From: Parvibaculaceae bacterium
GTDB taxonomy: Bacteria > Pseudomonadota > Alphaproteobacteria > Parvibaculales > Parvibaculaceae
Direction of reading: 5' to 3'
DNA length: 64,000 nucleotides
Assembly (NCBI GenBank): GCA_029209985.1
Contig: JARGNZ010000011.1
Location: 1-64,000 of the forward strand
Position 1 is the first letter of the stretch; each line of letters starts with the position of its first letter. The notes beneath the pieces are model-generated. The model saw nothing but the letters and a program-made list of their open reading frames with translations, was not told the origin of the DNA and made no database searches. The translations under genes and the position numbers were made by a program. Positions 48,360-57,997 of the stretch are shown one piece after another.

Positions 48360-48373
48360 TGACGCATGCGTCA
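48360..48373. promoter_or_regulatory. Perfect 14-bp palindrome upstream of cca
   Basis: TGACGCATGCGTCA is a perfect palindrome in the 168-base gap between cca and the DUF6111-like gene. It has the symmetry of a dimeric repressor site at about -49 from the cca start codon. No regulator can be named. Confidence 0.35.
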
Positions 48374-48480
48374 TTTTCATCATTTGTAACATGCTTTTCA
48401 GGCGGCACATTGCTTTAGATCAACCAGGTCCTGGCCGATTTGAGGAGACCCATAGGTGAGACGGACAGCAGCAAGCACAT

Positions 48481-48666
48481 TTAAGTGCCTTGCGTAACAA
48501 AAACCGCCACAAACAGCCCCGTCATGAACAATCCAAAGCCGATCAGCGTGAGCCACACCAGGGGCGCATCGCGCCAATGTAAAGGCTTATCGCTGCGCAT
48601 CGCAATCAACCAATAAATGATGAATGGCGCCAAAAAGAGAAGAAAGTTTAGAAAGACACGGATCAT
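48481..48666 (-). CDS. Small membrane protein, DUF6111-like
   Basis: 61 residues with two membrane spans (FLNFLLFLAPFIIYWLIAM and PLVWLTLIGFGLFMTGLFVAVF, in part), joined by a short charged loop. Its ATG overlaps the NUDIX stop by 4 bases. The position between a CoA-type NUDIX gene and cca is conserved for DUF6111 in Alphaproteobacteria. Function unknown. Confidence 0.75.
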   Translation of the reverse strand: MIRVFLNFLLFLAPFIIYWLIAMRSDKPLHWRDAPLVWLTLIGFGLFMTGLFVAVFVTQGT

Positions 48667-49349
48667 GTAAAAGCAGCCTCTCCGCCCAACCGATCAGACA
48701 TATTTTTCAACATGCCAGCGGTTGCGCCCCAAATATAAAACCCATCATACGTCATTGCATAATAGGCTCGATCTTTCCCGCGCCAAAATACGCTATGGCG
48801 CTTTTGGTTTTCCGGGTTCATCAAAAACGCCAGCGGCACCTCAAAAATGTCCGCCACCTCATTTGCATCCGCTTGAAGCGTAAACCCCGGTTTGACAAAA
48901 CTCACAACCGGCAGAATACGAAACCCAGACCCTGTTTCGTACACGTCTAAGTAACCCTGCACATCCACGAAAGACCGATCAAGCCCGACTTCTTCTTCCG
49001 CCTCACGCAACGCTGCATTGAGCAGACTTTCGCCCGGCTCCACTTTGCCGCCGGGAAAAGCCACTTGCCCAGAATGCGAGTTCAGATGATCTGCCCGCCG
49101 TGTCAAAAGCACAGTTGGCCCCTCTTTCCGCTCCACAATGGGGACCAACACAGCCGCCAACCGTAAGGACCGAGTTTCGCCCTTATCGTCAATCCATTCA
49201 TCGTCTTTTGGGGCACGCCCATCGGCATTTGTTTTTTCTACCGGATTAAGGTCGTGATCTCCCCGCGCAGACCGGCTGAGTAAAATATCATCGGGGCTGG
49301 GCATATGAGCGTCGATGGCATCCAATATTTTTTGTCGGTACTCGATCAT
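48663..49349 (-). CDS. CoA pyrophosphatase-type NUDIX hydrolase
   Basis: 228 residues. The CoA signature LLTRRADHLNSHSGQVAFPGG runs directly into the NUDIX box GKVEPGESLLNAALREAEEEVG (quoted in two parts). It cleaves CoA or oxidised CoA to phosphopantetheine and ADP. ATG 49349 follows AAGG at 6-nt spacing; a GTG at 49355 is possible. Coupled by ATGA to the small membrane protein. Confidence 0.9.
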   Translation of the reverse strand: MIEYRQKILDAIDAHMPSPDDILLSRSARGDHDLNPVEKTNADGRAPKDDEWIDDKGETRSLRLAAVLVPIVERKEGPTVLLTRRADHLNSHSGQVAFPGGKVEPGESLLNAALREAEEEVGLDRSFVDVQGYLDVYETGSGFRILPVVSFVKPGFTLQADANEVADIFEVPLAFLMNPENQKRHSVFWRGKDRAYYAMTYDGFYIWGATAGMLKNMSDRLGGEAAFT

Positions 49350-49399
49350 GGCCACCTTATCTCTTTTTGTTTTTATCTCTACGGGGTCGTCGGTCTAGT

Positions 49400-50053
49400 T
49401 TAAAATTGCAATTCATCCGCTGGCACAAAGGGAAAGAAAGTCCCAGAACTCCAAACACCAAACCAGTTTTTACCGTCAATCGTCTTTTCTTGGCCCAAAG
49501 CAACCAAATCATAAAACACCGCTCGGTTGATCAACCCTTCTAACCGCGCGCGCACCAATATATAGGGCGCTGGCTCACCGGTTTCATCGTCCACCTCAAA
49601 GCGAATGGGCGCATCCGGGCCTGCAATCGTGTCATCCCCCACATTGGTGGTGAAGGTAAGGACTTGTTCTTCCCCCTCCCCAGCCACAGACATCGCAACA
49701 ATAACAAAGGGCACGTCATCCACTTTGATGCCGATCTTTTCAACCGGTGTCACAAGGTAATACCGCTCGTCGTCATCATATCTCAACACCGTTGAAAATA
49801 GCCGGACCAGACGTTCGCGCCCGATGGGAGACCCCATATAATGCCAGCTCCCATCGCGTTTGATGTGGATATCTAATTCGCCACAAAACTCTGGATGCCA
49901 CAAATGCACCGGGGGCAAGCCTTTCGGATTTTTTTTCGCGGCCGCCTCCGCCTGAGTGATTCCCTGCAAGACCAACCCAGAACCAGCCGTCGACGCTGAT
50001 GCCTTCCCCCCCACTGACGGGGCTTTAGGGTTTGATTTGGTGTCATCACTCAT
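49400..50053 (-). CDS. DUF1285 domain-containing protein
   Basis: 217 residues. LPPVHLWHPEFCGELDIHIKRDGSWHYMGSPIGRERLVRLFSTVLR (quoted by ends: LPPVHLWHPE to STVLR) and YYLVTPVEKIGIKVDDVPFV are characteristic of DUF1285. A low-complexity N-tail of about 35 residues precedes. AGGAGG is strong. The gene heads the DUF1285-NUDIX-DUF6111-cca block and diverges from moxR. Function unknown. Confidence 0.88.
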   Translation of the reverse strand: MSDDTKSNPKAPSVGGKASASTAGSGLVLQGITQAEAAAKKNPKGLPPVHLWHPEFCGELDIHIKRDGSWHYMGSPIGRERLVRLFSTVLRYDDDERYYLVTPVEKIGIKVDDVPFVIVAMSVAGEGEEQVLTFTTNVGDDTIAGPDAPIRFEVDDETGEPAPYILVRARLEGLINRAVFYDLVALGQEKTIDGKNWFGVWSSGTFFPFVPADELQF

Positions 50054-50349
50054 ACTGCAACCTCCTGATCTAAAACAAGAAACGCCATTATAGACGCATT
50101 TTGCTCAAAATCTTCACTCTCATTTTACTGGGCTATTTACACTATCTATAGCGCCTGAGCCTGCAACCGCCATAATGGAGCCATATTAGACGCCAAAGTG
50201 TGAGTTCAAGAGCAAGAGTACAAGAGCGAGAGGTTAAAGGCGTGCGGTGCCCCTATAGGGCGATGCCAATTTCCATGCGCTCAATCAGGCCATAAGGCCC
50301 CCACCAGGGATGCGCACTGCCAAAGCGCACCCAAAATAAATGTAGGCCA

Positions 50350-51348
50350 ATGCAGTCAATCAGTGAAGCCGGCGAGACAATCGTCGCAGAAGTTGAAAAA
50401 GCCGGACACCGTTTGAACGAAGCCCAACAGGCCATTGGCGATATTATATTTGGTCAAGAAACTGTTGTTGAGCAATCCCTCATCACCTTGCTCGCGGGTG
50501 GCCACGCTTTGCTGGTCGGCGTGCCCGGCCTTGCCAAAACACTGTTGGTCCACGCCATTGGCACAACAATGGGGCTGGACAACAAACGCATTCAATTCAC
50601 CCCAGACCTGATGCCCGGCGATATTGTCGGCTCTGAGGTTCTGGAAGAAGGCGAAAATGGCCGACGCTCTTTTCGCTTCATCAAAGGCCCAGTCTTTTGC
50701 CAATTACTGATGGCAGACGAAATCAACCGCGCCAGCCCGCGCACCCAATCTGCCCTGCTGCAAGCCATGCAAGAACAGCATGTCACTGTCGCTGGACAAC
50801 GCCACGAATTGCCCCACCCCTTCCATGTCCTCGCGACCCAAAACCCGCTAGAGCAAGAAGGCACCTACCCCCTACCTGAAGCCCAACTTGACCGCTTCTT
50901 GTTGCAAATTGATGTGCACTATCCCAACATGGAAGCAGAGCGGCGCATGTTGCTCTCCACCACAGGGGCAAAAACGGTTCAACCGCGCCAAGTGCTCAGT
51001 GGTGATGATCTAAGCGCCCTTCAACACTTAGTCCGCCGTATGCCTGTGGGTGACAAAGTAATTGATGCCATTTTGGAATTGGTGCGTTCTGCGCGTCCCG
51101 GCGAAGGCACATCAGAAGAAGTCGACACACATATTTCATGGGGCCCCGGCCCCCGCGCCTCGCAGGCCTTGATGCTGGCTGTCCGGGCGCGCGCGTTAAT
51201 GGATGGACGCTATGCACCGTCCATTGAAGATGTCATTGCCTTAGCTGCCCCCATTTTGCGCCACCGTATGGCCCTCAATTTTGCCGCCCGTGCGGATGGG
51301 ATCACCCTTGCCGGTGTGATTGATCGATTAACCCAGCGTATCAGCTAG
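50350..51348 (+). CDS. MoxR family AAA+ ATPase
   Basis: 332 residues. Walker A GVPGLAKTLL, Walker B LLMADEINRASPRTQSALL, the AAA_3 pattern VTVAGQRHELPHPF, VLATQNPLEQEGTYPLPEAQLDRFLL. MoxR proteins act as chaperone-like ATPases that activate VWA-domain partners. The next gene (DUF58) and the two membrane proteins after that form the conserved cluster. Target unknown. Confidence 0.93.
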   Translation: MQSISEAGETIVAEVEKAGHRLNEAQQAIGDIIFGQETVVEQSLITLLAGGHALLVGVPGLAKTLLVHAIGTTMGLDNKRIQFTPDLMPGDIVGSEVLEEGENGRRSFRFIKGPVFCQLLMADEINRASPRTQSALLQAMQEQHVTVAGQRHELPHPFHVLATQNPLEQEGTYPLPEAQLDRFLLQIDVHYPNMEAERRMLLSTTGAKTVQPRQVLSGDDLSALQHLVRRMPVGDKVIDAILELVRSARPGEGTSEEVDTHISWGPGPRASQALMLAVRARALMDGRYAPSIEDVIALAAPILRHRMALNFAARADGITLAGVIDRLTQRIS

Positions 51349-51359
51349 TAGGACATATC

Positions 51360-52331
51360 GTGGTCGATACCGCCGATACAATTGTCAGCTCCCGCGCCCT
51401 GCGCGCCCAAGCAGACCAACTTGCCGATCCGATGCCTCCCCTCTTGGTGGAAGCAGAACGAGTGGCAAGCACGGTTGCGCAAGGGGTGCATGGACGCAAA
51501 CGCGTCGGCGCTGGAGAAACCTTTTGGCAATATCGCCAATTTGCCCAAACCGATGCCTACTCAAGTGTAGACTGGCGCCGGTCCGCCCGTTCCGACCAAC
51601 TTTACGTCCGAGAGACCGAATGGGAAGCCGCCGAAAGCGTATGGATTTGGTGTGATCGCTCTGCCTCAATGGAATATGCAGCCCCCACCAGCCCCTGCAC
51701 AAAAAAACACAGAGCCGCTGTACTCGCGCTTGCATGTGGTTCCTTGTTGATGCGCAGCGCCGAGCGCATTGCTCCCTTGGGCGCACACATCCCCCCCAGC
51801 AATGGCCGCGAAGCCCTACGGCGTTTATCTCGTTATATTTTGGCGGAAGAAACCTCCGCGCCTTCCATCCCCAGAACCAATGCCAGCCCAGAGACTCGTA
51901 CTAGCAAAGAAACTGACGATAGCCTGCCTCCTCTTGAGGATTTACCGCGCCATGCCGGTCTCGTGCTCATCAGTGATTTTCTCTCGCCCATCGACGCACT
52001 CACCAAGCGCCTAGAGCGTTTTGCCAAACGCGGCTTAAAAGGCCACCTCTTGCAAGTGCTCGATCCGTCTGAAGAGGACCTTCCCTTTTCGGGACGCACT
52101 GAATTTCATGGCATCGAAGAGGACACCCGTTTGATGGTGAGCCGCGCCGAAAACTTGCGCAGTGCCTATCATCAACGCTTGGCCGCCCACCGCGCCGCCA
52201 TTGCCGATATCTGCCGCCACTATGGCTGGTCGTTCACAACCCACCGCACCGACAAGCCCCCACAACTAGCCTTGCTCTCCCTCTACACGGCCATTTCTGG
52301 CGACCATCAAACCAACAAGGGGGCACGCTAA
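51360..52331 (+). CDS. DUF58 domain-containing protein
   Basis: 323 residues. GAGETFWQYRQFAQTDAYSSVDWRRSARS is the DUF58 core (in part), followed by the VWA-like CDRSASMEY with a DxSxS-like metal site. GTG start at 51360 behind AGGA; 11 bases after moxR. It is likely the MoxR partner and may use metal-dependent adhesion. Confidence 0.88.
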   Translation: MVDTADTIVSSRALRAQADQLADPMPPLLVEAERVASTVAQGVHGRKRVGAGETFWQYRQFAQTDAYSSVDWRRSARSDQLYVRETEWEAAESVWIWCDRSASMEYAAPTSPCTKKHRAAVLALACGSLLMRSAERIAPLGAHIPPSNGREALRRLSRYILAEETSAPSIPRTNASPETRTSKETDDSLPPLEDLPRHAGLVLISDFLSPIDALTKRLERFAKRGLKGHLLQVLDPSEEDLPFSGRTEFHGIEEDTRLMVSRAENLRSAYHQRLAAHRAAIADICRHYGWSFTTHRTDKPPQLALLSLYTAISGDHQTNKGAR

Positions 52332-52334
52332 CTC

Positions 52335-55175
52335 ATGCTCACCCTTGGCCCCCTCGCATTTGCAACCCCCTGGATTTTGCTGGCACTTGCAAGCTTGCCG
52401 CTGATCTGGTGGTTACTACGGGTGACACCGCCAGCGCCCAAAAGAATTAAATTCCCCGCCATCCAATTACTGATGGGCCTTGATGCACACGAAGAAAGCC
52501 CCTCAAAAATGCCTTTGTGGCTTTTGCTTGTGCGCCTGTGTTTAGCGGCTTTGCTGATCCTTGCCCTCGCAACCCCTTTATGGCGTCCCGCACCCAACAC
52601 ACACGCAGAAAGCGGCTTCCTGATTGTCATCGACAATGATTGGAGTGCAGCAGCACATTGGGACAGCCTCACACGCGAAGCCCAAGCCCTGATTGAACAG
52701 GCAAAACGCACCAATCAACCCATTGCCCTGCTCACCACCACAGGGCCAAATGCCCAGCGCCCGGCAGAACTGCAAACCGCCGACGACGCTCTTGCTAAAC
52801 TGCGTGCCTTAGCCCCCTTTGCACTGCCCGCCAACCGCGCCACCACAGCCCTTGCGCTGGAAACCCCGGTCGCAGGCATCTCCGCATTAAGCCCCGTTTG
52901 GATCAGCAACGGCCTAGAAGATTGGCAAGCAGAAAGCCTCTCCGCTGCACTGGTGGACACCACAGGCAAAGACATCACCCTTATTCGCCCCACTCCCGCC
53001 CAAACCCCTGTGCTCATTCTGCCCCCCACCGCAGGCTCAGAAGGACTAGAAATTACGGTTCGCCGGGTCGAAGAAAGCACAGCCGCGACCACCCATGTAT
53101 TACGGGCGCGCGCAGAAAATGGGGCCTCCCTTGCCACACTCAACATTCCGTTTAATGCCGGTGAGATAGAGCACACCGTCAGCCTTGCCCTTCCGCTGGA
53201 ACTGCGCAATCGCCTGTCCCGCCTCGACATCGAAGGCATGCACACGGCAGGCAGCACCTTTTTGCTAGACCAGAGATGGAAGCGGCGCACCGTGGGCATC
53301 ATCACAGCAAGCAGAGAGAAAGAAGGCCAACCCCTGCTCTCTGATGTCTACTATCTTGAACGCGCCTTGCAGCCTTTTGCCGAAATTCTACATCCACAAG
53401 CCGCCCCATCTACAACGGCTCCAGATGCAACAAGAGCAGACGCACAAAGCGAAATCATTGGGTTGCTGAAACAAAACCTTTCTGTGCTCATCCTCTCCGA
53501 CATCGGCCAACTGTCGCAAGGGGACGCAGAGGCCATCACACAATGGGTAAAGGCAGGCGGGTTCTTAGTGCGCTTTGCAGGCCCCCGCCTCGCAACAAGC
53601 TCAGATGCGCTCATGCCCGTGTCATTGCGCAACGGCAATCGCTCCCTTGAAGGCGCTCTGTCTTGGACCACACCGCAAACCCTCTCCCCTTTTGATGAGA
53701 AAAGCCCCTTCTATGGCTTAACACTTGGGGGCGATGTTTCCATCAATCGGCAAGTTTTGGCAGATCCCAACAGCCTACAAAACGCAACCACATGGGCCGC
53801 CCTCAACGACGGCACACCGCTCGTAACGGGCCGCACCTTGGGCGCAGGGTCTCTTGTCCTCTTTCACGTCACCGCCAACACCGAATGGTCCAACCTGCCC
53901 TTGTCTGGTTTGTTCGTGGATATGCTGTCGCGCATTGTAGATCTGTCAGAGGGCGTGCCCCCGAGCATGGGAAGCGAACAATTGGCCACACTCAACCCCA
54001 AATCCATTTTGACTGGCACCGCGCAATTAATCGCGCCCCCGCCATGGGTTGAGGCGTTGCAGATCACACCAGACACGACACTTATTCCCGATGCGCAGCA
54101 CCCCGCAGGTCTGTATGGTGACGGTGGTTTGGGCCGCGCGCTCAACATTGGCGCTCTCGACATTGACTTAGTCGCACAGAAAAACCGTCCCTCCTTCGGC
54201 CTCATCAAAGGATTGGAGCCACAAGCCGAACAACGCCTCAAAGCACCGCTGTTGGTGGCGGCATTTATTCTGTTCCTCATCGATTGTGTCGCAGCACTCT
54301 ATTTGTCAGGAAAATTATCCGGCACACCCCTTCCCCAAAAAGGCCGTGTGAAATCAACCATGGCTCTTGTGGTCTTGGCCGCTAGTTTGATGATCATGGC
54401 CCCCGCCCATCTGCATGCGCAAGAAAACACCGACGAACCTGTCTCCAGCAAAACACTAGAGGCTGCGTTAAAAACACGCCTTGCCTATGTTCTAACCGGC
54501 GACACCCAAACCGACGACGTCTCCAAACTCGGCCTTGAAGCGTTAAGTGAAAAATTACACGACCGCACCGCCATTTCGCCGGGCAAGCCCATCGCGATCG
54601 ACATTGAAACCGATGAGCTATCGATCTATCCGTTTCTCTATTGGCCTGTTCTCTCAGACCAACAGCCTCTGTCCGATGCGACGGCCGCTCGAGTGGACGC
54701 TTATATGAAACGCGGCGGCATGATTTTATTCGACACGAAGGCACAAGGCGACGCCCGTGCGCGGGCAGACGGGCGTTCAGACGCCTTAGTAGGCTTGTTA
54801 GAAAAACTAGACATCCCAGCCCTCACCCCCGTGTCTGACGGCCATGTGCTCACGCGCAGCTTTTATCTCATGCAGACCTTTCCCGGTCGCTGGGACAATG
54901 GCCCCCTATGGGTGGAAGTCGCCCGCAACACGAGCATAGGCCAAGGAAGCTCCAATGACGGCGTGACCGCAATTTTGATTGGTGACAATGACTATGCCGG
55001 CGCATGGGCACAAGACGGCGCAGGCCGTCCCCTCTTTCCGGTTGTGCCCGGCGGCGAGCGGCAACGCGAGTGGGCCTACCGCTTTGGGGTCAATTTGGTG
55101 ATCTATTCTATGACCGGCAACTACAAAGCCGACCAAGTACACGTGCCCGCTTTGTTGGAAAGGTTGGGTCAATAA
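52335..55175 (+). CDS. DUF4159 domain protein with BatA-like N-terminus
   Basis: 946 residues. N-terminal BatA-type segment with two spans (FATPWILLALASLPLIWWLL and LVRLCLAALLILALATPLW); long extracytoplasmic middle with VWA-like strands; a further TM near residue 640-680; and the C-terminal DUF4159 domain (IETDELSIYPFLYWPVLSD, REWAYRFGVNLVIYSMTGNY, in part). Starts after AAGGGGG. TAATG overlap with the following gene. Confidence 0.85.
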   Translation: MLTLGPLAFATPWILLALASLPLIWWLLRVTPPAPKRIKFPAIQLLMGLDAHEESPSKMPLWLLLVRLCLAALLILALATPLWRPAPNTHAESGFLIVIDNDWSAAAHWDSLTREAQALIEQAKRTNQPIALLTTTGPNAQRPAELQTADDALAKLRALAPFALPANRATTALALETPVAGISALSPVWISNGLEDWQAESLSAALVDTTGKDITLIRPTPAQTPVLILPPTAGSEGLEITVRRVEESTAATTHVLRARAENGASLATLNIPFNAGEIEHTVSLALPLELRNRLSRLDIEGMHTAGSTFLLDQRWKRRTVGIITASREKEGQPLLSDVYYLERALQPFAEILHPQAAPSTTAPDATRADAQSEIIGLLKQNLSVLILSDIGQLSQGDAEAITQWVKAGGFLVRFAGPRLATSSDALMPVSLRNGNRSLEGALSWTTPQTLSPFDEKSPFYGLTLGGDVSINRQVLADPNSLQNATTWAALNDGTPLVTGRTLGAGSLVLFHVTANTEWSNLPLSGLFVDMLSRIVDLSEGVPPSMGSEQLATLNPKSILTGTAQLIAPPPWVEALQITPDTTLIPDAQHPAGLYGDGGLGRALNIGALDIDLVAQKNRPSFGLIKGLEPQAEQRLKAPLLVAAFILFLIDCVAALYLSGKLSGTPLPQKGRVKSTMALVVLAASLMIMAPAHLHAQENTDEPVSSKTLEAALKTRLAYVLTGDTQTDDVSKLGLEALSEKLHDRTAISPGKPIAIDIETDELSIYPFLYWPVLSDQQPLSDATAARVDAYMKRGGMILFDTKAQGDARARADGRSDALVGLLEKLDIPALTPVSDGHVLTRSFYLMQTFPGRWDNGPLWVEVARNTSIGQGSSNDGVTAILIGDNDYAGAWAQDGAGRPLFPVVPGGERQREWAYRFGVNLVIYSMTGNYKADQVHVPALLERLGQ

Positions 55176-57298
55176 TGTTCAATCAAAACCTTTCGCTTGT
55201 CTTCTCACCGCTGATCAACACCAATTTACTATGGGCATTGGCCATCCTCTCGCTCTGCCTGATCGCGGTCATGCTATGGCGGCGGGCACGCGGTGTTGTC
55301 TGGCGCACACTCACCACCTTGGCGCTCTTAGCCATTCTCGCCAATCCTGTTGCCCGCGAAGAAGAACGCGACCCCACCCCCGATGTGGTGGCCATTGTTT
55401 CAGACCGCAGCGATAGCATGAGCTTAGAGAAACGCAGCCAAACCGTTGACGCCGCACTGGAAAGCCTACGAGCACAGTTGGGCCGCCTCAAAGGCGTAGA
55501 AACCCGCTTCATTGAAGCTGGCGCCCAAACATTTGAGGGCACCGAGACAGCCGCCAACAATGGCACCAGTCTTTTTGCGCCCCTCTCCGACGCCCTTGCA
55601 GACATTCCCTTAGACCGCCTCGGCGGCATCATCATGCTCACCGATGGGCTGGTCGATGATGCAACGCCCGCCGTCCTTGCAAAGCTCAAAGATGTCTCAT
55701 CTAAAAGCGCGGCCCCTCTGCATGTCCTACTCACCGGCGACCCAAAAGCCATGGACCGCCGATTAGTGATTGAACAAGCCCCCCGTTTCGGGATTGTTGA
55801 TGAGCCTGTCACCATCAGCTTTCGCGTGGATGAAACCGGCACAACCAAAGAAGCAGCACAACCTATTCCCATTCGTCTGCGCTTAGACGGCATTGAAGTG
55901 GCGGCCACAACAACCCTGCCGGGCCAAGTGACTGATTTGACATTTGATTTGCCCCACGCAGGCCGTAACGTCATCGAAATTGAAGCCGACACAGCCCCCG
56001 GAGAGCTGACCGAGCAAAACAACGTCGCCGTCACCCTGACCAATGGCATCCGCGATCGCTTGCGGGTTTTGCTCGTATCCGGCGAGCCACACCCCGGCGA
56101 ACGCACATGGCGCAACTTGCTCAAAGCAGACCCCGCTGTAGATCTTGTGCATTTCACCATTTTGCGGCCACCAGACAAGCAAGACAGCACCCCGGTCAAC
56201 GAGCTATCGCTGATCGCTTTTCCAACACGCGAGCTGTTTTCACTGAAATTGGCTGAATTTGATCTCATCATCTTCGACCGTTATCAGCGGCGCGGCGTGT
56301 TGCCGATTACCTATCTCTATAACGTGGCTGACTACGTTGAAAACGGCGGCGCTGTGCTGAACGCTGCGGGGCCTGACTTTGCCTCCAGCCTTTCAATTTA
56401 TCGCACCCCCTTAGCCGCAATTCTTCCCTCCGCGCCAAGCGGTGGCCTTTACGAAGGCGCATTTCGCCCCCACATCACACCGCAGGGGCACCGCCATCCC
56501 GTGACCGCTGGCCTGCCAGACGGCGGCACACCCACCACCGATCCCAGCTGGGGCCGATGGATGCGTTTGGTTGAAAGCGAACAAACCTCCGGTGTGTCCG
56601 TCCTGACCGGCCCGAACGATCAACCGCTCTTGTTGCTCGATCGCATTGGCGAAGGCCGCGTTGCCCAACTGCTCTCTGACCACGCATGGCTTTGGAGCCG
56701 GGGCTTTGATGGAGGCGGCCCCCAAGCAGAACTCCTGCGCCGCCTTGCCCATTGGTTGATGAAAGAACCAGACCTTGAGGAAGAACAGCTCCTCTTGAGC
56801 GACCGCAATGGCCAACTGCTCATAGAACGCTTCACCATGAAAGAAGAGGCCCTGCCGCTCGCGCTGACATACCCAGATGGACACGTAGAGACCATCACCT
56901 TGGCCCCAAAATCCGATGGGGTGTTTAGTGCGCAACTCGACACGAAACAACATGGCCTCTACCGCGCAGACGATGGAGAACTCACCGCCATAACCGCACT
57001 TGGACCTGCCAACCCCAAAGAGTTTCAAGAGGTCGTCAGCACAGAGACACGCCTTGCCCCTCTGGTAGAGGCAACCCAAGGGGGGGTATTCTGGCTTGAT
57101 GAAGATGCCGGGAATACGCCTTACCTGCGCCAAACCAAACTGAACCGAGATGCGGCGGGCAACAATTGGATTGGCCTACGCCAAAACGGCGAATATGTAT
57201 TACGCGCGGTCAAAGAGACATCCCTTTTGGGGCCTTTACTTGCCCTCATCATCGCCTTTGGCTTTTTGATTGGGGGGTGGGTACGCGAAGCCCGCTAA
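55175..57298 (+). CDS. Membrane protein with VWA-like and glutamine-amidotransferase-like domains
   Basis: 707 residues. TM spans at the N-terminus (LLWALAILSLCLIAVMLW) and the C-terminus (LLGPLLALIIAFGFLIGGW); between them a VWA-like domain (IVSDRSDSM, IIMLTDGLVDDA) and a class I amidotransferase-like region (RDRLRVLLVSGEPHPGERTW, FDLIIFDRYQRRG). The ATG at 55175 overlaps the upstream stop by one base; the longer frame to 55004 is a shadow. Last gene of the MoxR cluster. Probably senses or assembles something in the envelope; not known. Confidence 0.78.
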   Translation: MFNQNLSLVFSPLINTNLLWALAILSLCLIAVMLWRRARGVVWRTLTTLALLAILANPVAREEERDPTPDVVAIVSDRSDSMSLEKRSQTVDAALESLRAQLGRLKGVETRFIEAGAQTFEGTETAANNGTSLFAPLSDALADIPLDRLGGIIMLTDGLVDDATPAVLAKLKDVSSKSAAPLHVLLTGDPKAMDRRLVIEQAPRFGIVDEPVTISFRVDETGTTKEAAQPIPIRLRLDGIEVAATTTLPGQVTDLTFDLPHAGRNVIEIEADTAPGELTEQNNVAVTLTNGIRDRLRVLLVSGEPHPGERTWRNLLKADPAVDLVHFTILRPPDKQDSTPVNELSLIAFPTRELFSLKLAEFDLIIFDRYQRRGVLPITYLYNVADYVENGGAVLNAAGPDFASSLSIYRTPLAAILPSAPSGGLYEGAFRPHITPQGHRHPVTAGLPDGGTPTTDPSWGRWMRLVESEQTSGVSVLTGPNDQPLLLLDRIGEGRVAQLLSDHAWLWSRGFDGGGPQAELLRRLAHWLMKEPDLEEEQLLLSDRNGQLLIERFTMKEEALPLALTYPDGHVETITLAPKSDGVFSAQLDTKQHGLYRADDGELTAITALGPANPKEFQEVVSTETRLAPLVEATQGGVFWLDEDAGNTPYLRQTKLNRDAAGNNWIGLRQNGEYVLRAVKETSLLGPLLALIIAFGFLIGGWVREAR

Positions 57299-57316
57299 CC
57301 CGTCCCTGACACACCT

Positions 57317-57910
57317 TTAAGAATGTGCCAGTGTCTCAAAATAAGCTTTGCCCGGCTCTGGATTGTAAGAGAAATCTTTGCCCACATCACCGGAGACACC
57401 GTCAAAAGCGCCCGGTGTCAGCTCACACACGAGTAACCGAGACGCATCAACCGGCCCCGGCATGACGATTTGCCCTTGCGGCACAGGCTTAAACCCAACC
57501 TTGGCATAATAAGGCGCGTCGCCCACAAGGATGACCAATTTATGCCCCTTGTCACGGGCCACATCGAGCGCATGCCCCATAAGCTTCAAGCCGCCCCCTT
57601 GGCCACGCACGGTGGGATCCATCGCGAGCGGTCCCAGCATAATAGCAGGAGTTTGACCCAACAAAACCGGCCAAAAACGCAAAGAACCAACCATGTGGGC
57701 AGCATGCCCAGAAGTGCTAGAGACATCAGAAGAAGTGCCATCCGCCCCAACGTCATCGCACCACGCCACAAAGTTCAAGTCCTCCAGTGCGCGCACCCCT
57801 TCGCGTAAACGGTAAGCAGTTTTCGCATATCGGCCAGGGCCAAAAGCACGGTTCAGCAGGGCTTCGACATCAGAACGATCACGAGGTTCTTCTTTGGAAA
57901 TATGAAACAT
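57317..57910 (-). CDS. GNAT family N-acetyltransferase (YhbS-like)
   Basis: 197 residues. SLRFWPVLLGQTPAIMLGPLAMDPTVRGQGGGLKLMGHAL (parts) contains the acetyl-CoA loop RGQGGG; LVGDAPYYAKVGFKP is the later GNAT strand. The gene has an unusually long, structured leader (57911-58100) with a small Arg-rich ORF and three hairpins on its strand. Acceptor unknown. Confidence 0.85.
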   Translation of the reverse strand: MFHISKEEPRDRSDVEALLNRAFGPGRYAKTAYRLREGVRALEDLNFVAWCDDVGADGTSSDVSSTSGHAAHMVGSLRFWPVLLGQTPAIMLGPLAMDPTVRGQGGGLKLMGHALDVARDKGHKLVILVGDAPYYAKVGFKPVPQGQIVMPGPVDASRLLVCELTPGAFDGVSGDVGKDFSYNPEPGKAYFETLAHS

Positions 57911-57939
57911 GGAAATTCTCGGTTCTCAAAACGGTCTAT

Positions 57940-57957
57940 TGAAAAGATGGCTTTTCA
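57940..57957 (-). promoter_or_regulatory. Hairpin in the GNAT leader, near start
   Basis: TGAAAAG-CCAT-CTTTTCA on the minus strand, a perfect 7-bp stem 30 bases before the GNAT start codon. It may block or expose translation, in step with the leader ORF upstream. Confidence 0.4.
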
Positions 57958-57997
57958 GGGAGCGGTTTAGAGGCCGAGTGCAACACCTGCCATAATG

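Noticed and set aside
55183-56271. 362-residue open frame opposite the MoxR-cluster membrane protein
   Set aside because: Ser/Arg-rich antisense shadow of a well-supported gene; no motif.
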